A DNA stretch of 5,689 nucleotides from positions 1,937 through 7,625 of the forward strand of contig MEMY01000056.1 of the NCBI GenBank assembly GCA_001768965.1, read 5' to 3'. The notes below the pieces were generated by a model. It was not told the DNA's origin and did no database searches. It was given only the letters and a program-made list of their open reading frames with translations. This stretch comes from an archaeon RBG_16_50_20. Lineage in GTDB: Archaea > Thermoproteota > Bathyarchaeia > 40CM-2-53-6. Both the position numbers and the translations under genes were made by a program. Of this stretch, positions 1 through 4,800 are shown in pieces; the first letter of the stretch is position 1; each line of letters starts with the position of its first letter.

Positions 1-69
1 GGCAGATACATGTTCGACAAATGGTTGAGGGCAGTGCTGGACCAACGCATGAAGCAGCCTTCATGTTGA
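1..69 (+). CDS. Possible C-terminal tail of a gene cut by the left edge
   Basis: Frame 1 is open from the first base to a TGA at 67-69 and would give 22 residues ending DKWLRAVLDQRMKQPSC. The composition (basic, with Trp and Leu spaced as in a helix) is protein-like. A run of six T at 85-90, about 16 bases after the stop, could serve as an archaeal U-tract terminator. The piece is too short to assign to a family. The opposite strand is also open here, so the strand choice is uncertain. Confidence 0.3.
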   Translation, partial: GRYMFDKWLRAVLDQRMKQPSC

Positions 70-154
70 GACTTGAGGCAGCAGTTTTTTCCAGTAAATC
101 GGAGTTGAAATACCTTCTCCATCTCTGAGTTCCGGCTCCGTGCGAAATGAACAA

Positions 155-259
155 TCACTCGAAGGACCAACTCGATCTTCCTAGCCTGACGTTGCAGAAC
201 GGGCACATTGGCTGGTATTCAGTGAAATTGGTCTTACATTTAGGACAATACCAAGCCAT
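155..259 (-). CDS. Tiny zinc-ribbon protein (34 aa)
   Basis: The 34-residue product starts at the ATG at 259-257. It carries two cysteine knuckles, CPKC at residues 5-8 and CPFC at 19-22, separated by 10 residues with aromatic and polar positions between them (KTNFTEYQPM). This is the classic zinc-ribbon layout, and almost the whole protein is the ribbon. The frame stays open upstream to an ATG at 388, but that extension would overlap the small zinc-finger gene at 313-426 in another frame and has no recognisable content, so the short start is preferred. No Shine-Dalgarno sequence is visible. It lies 53 bases downstream of the other zinc protein on the same strand, so the two may share a transcript. 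Such stand-alone ribbons are common in archaea and usually have no assigned function. DNA, RNA or protein binding is possible; none is shown here. Confidence 0.55.
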   Translation of the reverse strand: MAWYCPKCKTNFTEYQPMCPFCNVRLGRSSWSFE

Positions 260-312
260 GGCAAGCAGCCGTACACTAATCTCTGATGTAAGTGAGGTGC
301 GGGCAGAGGAAC

Positions 313-426
313 CTAAACTTTGGGGCAATTCTTCTTGTGTAAAGGGAAGATTTCTGAACTGTTCGTTTCGAAACCACACTTGTCGCACACAAATCGTTGT
401 CCTTCTTTTTCGAACCTAGGCATCAT
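313..426 (-). CDS. Tiny C2HC zinc-finger protein (37 aa)
   Basis: Two consecutive ATG codons (426-424 and 423-421) open a 37-residue frame ending in TAG at 315-313. Residues 14-17 are CDKC, followed by a 12-residue spacer (GFETNSSEIFPL), His30 and, after three more residues, Cys34. This is a C-x2-C-x12-H-x3-C finger. Spacing and flanking residues fit a single C2H2-like (here C2HC) finger of the kind found as small archaeal proteins that may act as transcription factors. The plus-strand frame across the same DNA has no motif and is taken as a shadow. The 50-bp repeat copy at 502-551 lies 75 bases upstream and contains a TATA-like sequence in the right orientation. The gene precedes a zinc-ribbon gene on the same strand. 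The zinc-binding fold is a good bet; the role is unknown. Confidence 0.6.
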   Translation of the reverse strand: MMPRFEKEGQRFVCDKCGFETNSSEIFPLHKKNCPKV

Positions 427-501
427 GGTTAAACAACGCCATCAGTTATTCAAACATACACTAATACACTAAAGCTCAAGCCCAATAACAAGGTTCATGA
501 C

Positions 502-551
502 AGCTTATATGTACCGGTAAATTGGGGTCAGAATCCCCTCCCCCGCACCAT
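502..551. repeat. 50-bp direct repeat, copy 1; tRNA 3'-end-like
   Basis: This copy matches 1919-1968 at 48 of 50 positions; the differences are A532/T1949 and C540/T1957. Read on the plus strand it resembles a tRNA 3' end: stem GGGG (524-527), 7-base loop TCAGAAT (528-534), stem CCCC (535-538), then T, the acceptor-like strand CCCCCGC (540-546), A547 and CCA (548-550). The loop departs from the usual TTCRANY, and no anticodon or D arm precedes it, so it is not a complete tRNA gene. It also contains the 8-bp palindrome TACCGGTA (512-519). On the minus strand it carries ACATATAAG, a TATA-like element upstream of the zinc-finger gene. It may be an attachment site, a tRNA-derived repeat or a promoter repeat. 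Confidence 0.9.
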
Positions 552-578
552 ACGTATTTAGTACGTAAGGCTTATTTT
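551..578 (+). promoter_or_regulatory. Candidate promoter and operator of the toxin-antitoxin-like pair
   Basis: Two copies of the self-complementary hexamer TACGTA (551-556 and 562-567) are separated by TTTAG, placing their centres 11 bp apart, about one helical turn. They are followed at once by the TATA-like CTTATTTT (571-578). An archaeal start point about 25 bases beyond this box would fall near 600, just before the TTG at 612. The arrangement fits an operator for an autoregulating antitoxin. This is inferred from position and symmetry only. Confidence 0.3.
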
Positions 579-611
579 CGCGCACAATCAACAACTTGGG
601 CATGAATTCGA

Positions 612-845
612 TTGCCAGAAAAGCCGATCCTCCTCACGGAACACGCCACGCGACGTTACGTGTCGCTCAATGTGACGCCAGAAGTCATATCGGACGTAGT
701 CCGTCATGGGAAGAAGAGACGCATGAGCAAGGTAAAATGGTCCGCGAGTAAGCGCACCAAGCGGGGAGTCATTGTGGTGATTTTCGCGGAATATTCGGAG
801 TTCATCAAAGTGAACACGATTACTAAAGGAAGGAAATCAGCATGA
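612..845 (+). CDS. DUF4258-family protein, putative toxin
   Basis: The 77-residue product matches the DUF4258 layout: a start of the type LLTEHATRRY with HAxxR at residues 11-15, then VTPEVISDVVRHG (21-33) where the family has its 'is-e-v' helix and glycine, then a basic stretch, then a beta-rich end GVIVVIFAEYSEFIKVNTITKG (52-73; read here as two strands, GVIVVIFAE and FIKVNTITKG). The protein is strongly basic. DUF4258 proteins are usually considered RelE/ParE-like and often sit beside YgiT-type zinc-finger antitoxins, which is the arrangement here. TTG at 612 is the start because a TGA lies three codons upstream (603-605); the ATG at 602 is in another frame. The stop overlaps the start of the next gene (ATGA, 842-845), implying translational coupling. 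Ribonuclease or toxin activity is inferred from family and context, not from a visible active site. Confidence 0.8.
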   Translation: MPEKPILLTEHATRRYVSLNVTPEVISDVVRHGKKRRMSKVKWSASKRTKRGVIVVIFAEYSEFIKVNTITKGRKSA

Positions 846-1168
846 AATGCCCTGAGCACGGTGTCGACTATGAAACTGTAAGGACCATGTACGAACAGTT
901 CGGAGTGATACTCAAGGACGTAAAAGCCCTACGGTGTCCGGTTGATGGAGAGGAACTCTTCACATTGGAGCAAGCAGAAGCAATCCGCCAAAGAATTACA
1001 ACCTTAAGCCCCAGGCTGAAGCTCGTACGTAAGATCACCAGAGCAGGCGGAAAACCATCAATCTACCTCCCACCGGAAATTGTGAAAGAAGCCGAACTGA
1101 AAATCGGACAAGAAGTCGCAGTGTATCTTGCCGACAAGAAGAAAATCGTTATCGAAGCAGCCGAGTAA
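842..1168 (+). CDS. Putative antitoxin: zinc-knuckle-like N-terminus plus AbrB/MazE-like C-terminus
   Basis: The 108-residue product has two parts. Residues 1-40 hold CPEHG (3-7) and CPVDGEE (32-38), which occupy the places of the two CxxC knuckles of YgiT/MqsA-type antitoxins; the second ligand of each pair is His6 and Asp35 rather than Cys. A helical linker follows (42-55). Residues 60-106 (KLVRKITRAGGKPSIYLPPEIVKEAELKIG, shown here in pieces: KLVRKITRAGG, SIYLPPEIVKEAELKIGQEV, KKIVIEA) have the swapped-hairpin AbrB/SpoVT/MazE pattern of DNA-binding antitoxins. ATG at 842 overlaps the toxin stop, and GGAAGG lies about 8 bases upstream. The gene probably neutralises the upstream protein and represses the pair's promoter. 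The zinc site may be degenerate. A pyrimidine-rich stretch just after the stop could end transcription. Confidence 0.8.
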   Translation: MKCPEHGVDYETVRTMYEQFGVILKDVKALRCPVDGEELFTLEQAEAIRQRITTLSPRLKLVRKITRAGGKPSIYLPPEIVKEAELKIGQEVAVYLADKKKIVIEAAE

Positions 1169-1381
1169 TACCTTCACTTTATTCTTCATACGAGCTCGCT
1201 TTGCCCAGTCGCCCACACTGAGCGCGTTGCCATTCACCAACCTGAACCATGCGCATGGTTCAGCGGGGGATCGGGCTTAGCCAGCTACCCGGTGGATCAG
1301 AATCCGAACGTCAAAACAGATTCGCAGGGCATCGCCATTTTCATGACGACACCATCTTACGTGGATAGGGCGTTTTTGATT
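1169..1381 (-). pseudogene. Intergenic stretch with a possible decayed minus-strand coding remnant
   Basis: No intact gene is visible in the 247 bases between the antitoxin and the SnoaL-like gene. One minus-strand frame from 1381 downward reads as protein-like sequence (for example ENGDALRICFDVRILIHRVA), meets a single TAA at 1279-1277, and then continues (SPAEPCAWFRLVNGNALSV, then GDWAKRARM) until it enters the antitoxin gene from the opposite side. There is no good start codon and no family was recognised. It could be the worn end of a mobile-element gene, or chance. The 22-bp palindrome at 1242-1263 lies within it. Confidence 0.2.
1242..1263. repeat. 22-bp perfect palindrome
   Basis: The half-site CTGAACCATGC is followed directly by its reverse complement GCATGGTTCAG with no spacer. 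The symmetry stops exactly at both ends (C1241 and C1264 do not pair). It lies about 75 bases after the antitoxin stop and is not followed by a T run, so it is a poor match for a terminator hairpin. A dimeric protein binding site or a cruciform-forming site would fit. Confidence 0.85.
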
Positions 1382-1415
1382 TCACTCCTCTAAGCTTTAG
1401 AAGCGGACCCCAACC

Positions 1416-1841
1416 TCATCTTACAGGAAGAGAATTGTGAAATTGCACAAATACCCAGTTGCCACTTCGTTTCTCCAGAACCCCGGTGAGTCTTTGTCCC
1501 TCGCTACGCATTGGTTTGCCTTCAACCACAAGGTCCCAATCCCATACTTCTGAAAACCAAGCCACTTCACCTGAATGATGAACCTTGACGACTTGATCCT
1601 TGACTGTTATCTTGATTTTCTCGAGAGACGGTAGCATTTTCTCTACGGACTCTTTCAACGACTCCCATCCGACGAAGTATTCGGCGGCATCCGTGCCGGA
1701 GTTTACCATGTCGGCATCATGCGCCATTATTCTTGACAACAGCTCCATATCTTTCGTTTCCCAGAATTGCTCGAACTGGTCAACTACCGACTTGACCTTC
1801 GCCTTTTCGGCCTCGTTTTCAACTTTCGATGAATTCTTCAT
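1416..1841 (-). CDS. SnoaL-like / NTF2-fold protein
   Basis: The 141-residue product fits the SnoaL-like (SnoaL_3/DUF4440) NTF2 fold over its whole length. A charged leader (1-14) precedes the first helix (KSVVDQFEQFWETKDMELLS, 17-36). Next come the family-typical HDADMVNSGTDAAEYFVGWE (41-60), a helix (61-70), the strand KIKITVKDQVVKVHHSGEVA (75-94), and the end strands QRLTGVLEKRSGNWVFVQFH (116-135) with the final HNSLPV. NTF2-fold proteins form cone-shaped dimers with a pocket for a small ligand; some are isomerases or hydratases, but many have no known reaction. His41, Asp42 and His135 face the usual pocket region by family analogy. The ATG at 1841 has no clear Shine-Dalgarno sequence. It is convergent with the antitoxin gene, and the second repeat copy lies 77 bases upstream. 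Confidence 0.85.
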   Translation of the reverse strand: MKNSSKVENEAEKAKVKSVVDQFEQFWETKDMELLSRIMAHDADMVNSGTDAAEYFVGWESLKESVEKMLPSLEKIKITVKDQVVKVHHSGEVAWFSEVWDWDLVVEGKPMRSEGQRLTGVLEKRSGNWVFVQFHNSLPVR

Positions 1842-1916
1842 GTCTTTGGCCTTGTTTCGAACCGTCTCTGCTAACGTTTTTGAATCCTTCGTCGGCCCGT
1901 GATTCAGCTAGCCCAG

Positions 1917-2186
1917 CTAGCTTATATGTACCGGTAAATTGGGGTCAGTATCCCCTTCCCCGCACCATCTGTTTTGGGGGGCATATTTCTGTGGGGGAAA
2001 ACATGTTACTTTCCAAGGCACCTCTGGATCAAAACCGACCTTCCCGTTTTTCTTGGGGCGCACATCAGAAAAGTGGAGACCAGAAATTCGTTCCGAAAAT
2101 TGGAGTCTGTCAGTATTGTATTTACCTACAGGTTCCCATTCGAAGTCTGCTATTTTCAGGAAGACTTCATAGTCCTTCCAGCTAGT
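1917..2186 (-). pseudogene. 5'-truncated coding remnant running into repeat copy 2
   Basis: A minus-strand frame is open for 89 codons, from just after a TAG (2189-2187) to a TAG at 1919-1917, but has no ATG and no sensible start. The reading is soluble-protein-like and rich in Trp and charged residues: SWKDYEVFLKIADFEWEP near the beginning, ISGLHFSDVRPKKNGKVGFD in the middle, VPWKVTCFPPQKYAPQNR near the end. The last 16 codons (WCGEGDTDPNLPVHIS) are the antisense reading of the tRNA-like repeat, so the original reading was probably altered when that repeat arrived. The plus strand in the same register is also open but gives a hydrophobic, aromatic product typical of a shadow. No family was recognised. 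This is the main content of the 396-base gap between flanking genes. Confidence 0.35.
1919..1968. repeat. 50-bp direct repeat, copy 2; tRNA 3'-end-like
   Basis: This is the second copy of the sequence at 502-551, in the same orientation and 1417 bp away. The tRNA-like parts are GGGG (1941-1944), loop TCAGTAT (1945-1951), CCCC (1952-1955), acceptor-like TCCCCGC (1957-1963), A1964 and CCA (1965-1967). The palindrome TACCGGTA is at 1929-1936. On the minus strand the TATA-like ACATATAAG (about 1920-1928) points towards the SnoaL-like gene. The sequences flanking the two copies are unrelated, so the unit is close to 50 bp. Confidence 0.9.
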
Positions 2187-2200
2187 CTATCAAAACACAG

Positions 2201-2207
2201 GTTATAG
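2201..2207 (+). promoter_or_regulatory. Candidate TATA box upstream of the cysteine-rich small gene
   Basis: GTTATAG sits 31-37 bases before the ATG at 2238, so a transcript starting at the usual archaeal distance would be nearly leaderless. The match is modest and no BRE is obvious. It would also drive the synthetase gene if the two are co-transcribed. Confidence 0.25.
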
Positions 2208-2237
2208 TTGGCAGAACAGGAAATATTTTCGGTTCAA

Positions 2238-2366
2238 ATGAACCCATACAAGCGCGACTGTCTCGGGGATCGATGCACACGGTGTGTAGTCTGTGGAGCC
2301 CTACCCTATGAGATCTGTTCCCACTGCGCCTCTGAAATGGTTGGCGTCTGCCTGAGCAATGGCTAA
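2238..2366 (+). CDS. Cysteine-rich small protein (42 aa), zinc-ribbon-like
   Basis: ATG at 2238 opens a 42-residue frame with seven cysteines (8, 13, 16, 19, 27, 30, 38) and His29. CVVC (16-19) and CSHC (27-30) form two knuckles seven residues apart (GALPYEI), as in a short zinc ribbon or rubredoxin-like metal site; Cys8, Cys13 and Cys38 are extra. An in-frame TTG at 2208 directly after a TAG could add ten residues. The ATG is preferred because the TATA-like sequence at 2201-2207 would overlap the longer start. No good Shine-Dalgarno sequence is seen. It ends 38 bases before the synthetase gene on the same strand, so co-transcription is plausible. No function can be assigned; it may bind zinc or iron. 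Confidence 0.55.
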   Translation: MNPYKRDCLGDRCTRCVVCGALPYEICSHCASEMVGVCLSNG

Positions 2367-2393
2367 GTAATTCGCTCGGTTCCGCAGAGTCCT

Positions 2394-2398
2394 GAGGG
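2394..2398 (+). promoter_or_regulatory. Ribosome binding site fixing the TTG start of the synthetase
   Basis: GAGGG lies six bases before the TTG at 2405. A TGA at 2393-2395 in the same frame blocks any longer start, so the TTG is well supported. Confidence 0.6.
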
Positions 2399-2404
2399 CT
2401 TGAC

Positions 2405-4315
2405 TTGTCAGTCTCGGAAAAATCAAGGATTGTATACCCTCAACAATTGAAGCGCATGCTTGTACGGGCTTTAGAGGATCCGGGGAACTTCTGGGGCGAA
2501 ATAGCCTCCGAGCTAGATTGGTTCAAACGTTGGGACAAGGTCTTCGATTGGAATTACCCTGACTTCTCATGGTTCAAAGGAGGAACAACCAACCTAGCTC
2601 ACAATTGTCTCGAAAGAAACATTGAGAAGGGCAATGGCAGCAAGCCCGCAATAATCTGGGAGAACGGCGAAGGCCTCCCAAAGCGAGTTCTCACCTATGA
2701 CGAGCTCCTGCTCGAAGTCAAGAAATTTGCTGCGGGCCTAAAAGCCCTAGGCATTACGCGCGGCGATCGAGTAACCATATACATGCCGATGGTGCCCGAG
2801 GCCGCAATCGCCATGTTGGCGTGCACGCGAATCGGCGCGATTCACTCAGTTGTTTTCGGAGGATTCGGGTATGGAGCGTTGGCTGATAGAATGGAAGATG
2901 CTGAATCACGGATTGTGGTCACGGCAGACGTTGCCTACAGACGTGGAACCGTCGTAAAGCTGAAGGAAGTTGTCGACGAAGCGCTCAAAGAGCGGAGGCA
3001 TAAGATAGAGAAAGTCATCGTGTTGAAGCGTGGAGCACAGAACCCGCCCATGACACCCGGAAGGGACCTGTTCTGGGAGGAAGCCATCGAAAAAGGGAAT
3101 GGAACTAATGCTGACGTTGAAAAGATGCGAGCGGATGAGCTAGCGTTCATTCTTCACACATCAGGAACAATGGCTAAACCCAAAGGCACGGTTCAACCTC
3201 ACGGCAGCTATCAAGTCTACATCTACGCTATGGGCAAATGGGTCTATGATATGCAACAAGGCGAGGTCTGGTGGTCCACGTCAGACGTCGGATGGATTGT
3301 AGGCCACAGCTACGTTGTCTACGCGCCCCTACTCTTCGGCTGTACTACGATAATGTACGAAGGCCTCCCGGACCATCCGACACCAGACGTATGGTGGCAG
3401 ATTCTCGAAAGAAACAAGGTGAATCGGCTTTGGATTTCACCCACCGGCGTACGCGCTTTAATGAAGTACGGGGACGATTACCCGAAGAAGTATGATCTCA
3501 GCTCCGTGAAGCTTGTAGTATGCGCAGGTGAGGTCCTGAATCCTCCGGCTTGGGAATGGCTCCAGAAAAGAGTTTTCCAAGACAGAATTCCAGTCATCGA
3601 TCACATGTGGCAAACCGAAACGGGTGGGCCAATAGTTGGAAACCCTTGTGGAATCGCACTCTTGCCGATTAAGCCTGGCTCAGCAACTATCCCTCTTCCC
3701 GGAGTTGATGCCGACATAGTTGACGAAGAAGGAAAACCTGTCTCGTCAGGAGTTGAGGGGACGTTCGTGATTAGAAGACCAATCCCGGGTCTGACGCCGA
3801 CTCTATGGCGCGATCATACGCGATATGTTGAGAGTTATTGGAGCAAGTTCCCAGGCGTATACACGAGTGGTGATGCAGCCCTGAAGGACGAGGACGGATA
3901 CATCTGGTTCCTCGGCAGGGTCGATGAGGTAATCAAGATCTCAGCACACCGAATCGGGACCATCGAGATCGAGAGCGCTTTACTTCAGCATCCAAGCGTC
4001 GCAGAAGCAGCAGTTGTCGGTCGCCCAGACCAGCTGAGAGGAGAAACAGCGTGTGCATTCGTTGTTCTGAAGAGTGGGGTAGCGCCGGCCGACGGTCTGA
4101 AGCAGGTGTTGAGAGAATCAGTTAGAAAAACAATGGGTCCAATAGTGATCATCAGCGACATATATTTTGTGAGCATACTACCCAAGACAAGAAGCGGCAA
4201 AATAATGCGCAGAGTCGTTAGAGCGATAATAACGGACAAGCCCTTGGGAGACTTTTCGACAATAGAAGATGAGAGTTCAATCGAAGAGCTGAAGAGAGCC
4301 GTCCACACACCATGA
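2405..4315 (+). CDS. AMP-forming acyl-CoA synthetase, acetyl-CoA synthetase family
   Basis: The 636-residue product has the normal length for the acetyl-CoA synthetase family, which activates a short carboxylate with ATP to an acyl-AMP and transfers it to CoA. An ACS-type N-terminal cap (about 38-75) precedes HSVVFGGF (147-154). The phosphate loop HTSGTMAKPKG (251-261) follows, then SDVGWIVGHSY (293-303), WQTETGG (402-408), YTSGD (486-490), GRVDEVIKISAHRIGTIEIE (504-522 region) and PKTRSGK (593-599), whose Lys599 is the expected catalytic and acetylatable lysine. Oddities: the loop has Met-Ala where most members have Thr-Gly or similar, and Ala514 replaces a Gly that lines the CoA tunnel in the Salmonella enzyme. 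Trp402 of the acyl pocket is kept, but Ile298, Val299 and Ala374 replace Val, Thr and Val. Substrate may therefore be acetate, propionate, 3-hydroxypropionate or another short acid. The enzyme is cytosolic. Confidence 0.95.
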   Translation: MSVSEKSRIVYPQQLKRMLVRALEDPGNFWGEIASELDWFKRWDKVFDWNYPDFSWFKGGTTNLAHNCLERNIEKGNGSKPAIIWENGEGLPKRVLTYDELLLEVKKFAAGLKALGITRGDRVTIYMPMVPEAAIAMLACTRIGAIHSVVFGGFGYGALADRMEDAESRIVVTADVAYRRGTVVKLKEVVDEALKERRHKIEKVIVLKRGAQNPPMTPGRDLFWEEAIEKGNGTNADVEKMRADELAFILHTSGTMAKPKGTVQPHGSYQVYIYAMGKWVYDMQQGEVWWSTSDVGWIVGHSYVVYAPLLFGCTTIMYEGLPDHPTPDVWWQILERNKVNRLWISPTGVRALMKYGDDYPKKYDLSSVKLVVCAGEVLNPPAWEWLQKRVFQDRIPVIDHMWQTETGGPIVGNPCGIALLPIKPGSATIPLPGVDADIVDEEGKPVSSGVEGTFVIRRPIPGLTPTLWRDHTRYVESYWSKFPGVYTSGDAALKDEDGYIWFLGRVDEVIKISAHRIGTIEIESALLQHPSVAEAAVVGRPDQLRGETACAFVVLKSGVAPADGLKQVLRESVRKTMGPIVIISDIYFVSILPKTRSGKIMRRVVRAIITDKPLGDFSTIEDESSIEELKRAVHTP

Positions 4316-4363
4316 AGATCGAGAGTTAGATTTTCCCCACTTCAGCCAGCACTCTGAGCCAAG

Positions 4364-4729
4364 TTACGCTGGTTCACTCGCAGGCTTCCTGTTCTTAATC
4401 AAGTAAACCGGTATCAGGACAAGAAGAGCAAGCTGGAGGACTGAACCTATCATGAACGTCAGCGTCGCCAGCCACATCCCATCTTTTGCAAAGGTGTAAT
4501 GCTCAGGTTCTGGGAGGGAGACTGAAAGAGTTAGGATCGCGAGAAGAAATGCGACCGGGTAGACTCTCTTGTGGTGGGTCCACGTAGCGATAGCGACAAG
4601 AAGATACGCGATCCAGCCAGCGAGAACTGAGTAGAACAACCAAGGTGGAACCAAAGAGTAGATCTGCGGCAGCAGAAGCACTCCAAAGGCGACTGAGAGG
4701 TAAATGAGAAGATCTATTGCACGTCTCAA
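4364..4729 (-). CDS. Small four-helix membrane protein
   Basis: The 121-residue product has four hydrophobic segments at about 5-26, 30-50, 56-72 and 87-111, joined by short loops, with a basic tail (KNRKP, 112-116). The loop between helices 3 and 4 is acidic and polar (PEPEHYTFAKDG). The start is TTG at 4729-4727; a TAG lies four codons upstream, so nothing longer is possible, and a shorter start would remove helix 1. No good Shine-Dalgarno sequence is seen at the expected distance. It is the last of three minus-strand genes and converges on the synthetase gene with 48 bases between stops. The family was not recognised and no function is proposed. Frames on either strand across its upstream half are shadows. 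Confidence 0.75.
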   Translation of the reverse strand: MRRAIDLLIYLSVAFGVLLLPQIYSLVPPWLFYSVLAGWIAYLLVAIATWTHHKRVYPVAFLLAILTLSVSLPEPEHYTFAKDGMWLATLTFMIGSVLQLALLVLIPVYLIKNRKPASEPA

Positions 4730-4800
4730 CGAAACCGTCTATACTCACCAAGCATGAGATGGAAAAACTGGGAAGAAAGAGGTGTGGTTGCTCCCGTCGA

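Noticed and set aside
1..122. Minus-strand frame open from an ATG at 122-120 to the left edge
   Set aside because: Cys/Ser-rich low-information reading without a recognisable motif; the plus-strand tail over 1-69 looks more protein-like. Neither can be settled at the edge.
147..419. 90-codon plus-strand frame
   Set aside because: It lies over two minus-strand frames that both have clear zinc-binding Cys/His patterns, and itself has no motif; treated as a shadow.
502..551. A complete tRNA gene ending at the CCA
   Set aside because: No anticodon arm, D arm or matching 5' acceptor strand precedes it, and the T-loop lacks TTCRANY; the same holds for 1919-1968.
1058..1240. 60-codon minus-strand frame
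   Set aside because: Much of it is antisense to the well-supported antitoxin gene. Only the intergenic part is noted as a possible remnant.
1600..1902. Plus-strand frame of 100 codons
   Set aside because: Ser/Phe-rich antisense shadow of the SnoaL-like gene.
1829..2207. Three overlapping plus-strand frames
   Set aside because: They overlap each other in different frames, cross the repeat, and give hydrophobic, aromatic readings; the minus-strand reading over the same DNA is more protein-like.
4316..4363. Bidirectional terminator between the synthetase and membrane-protein genes
   Set aside because: Only a short TTTT run and no convincing hairpin; not enough to call.
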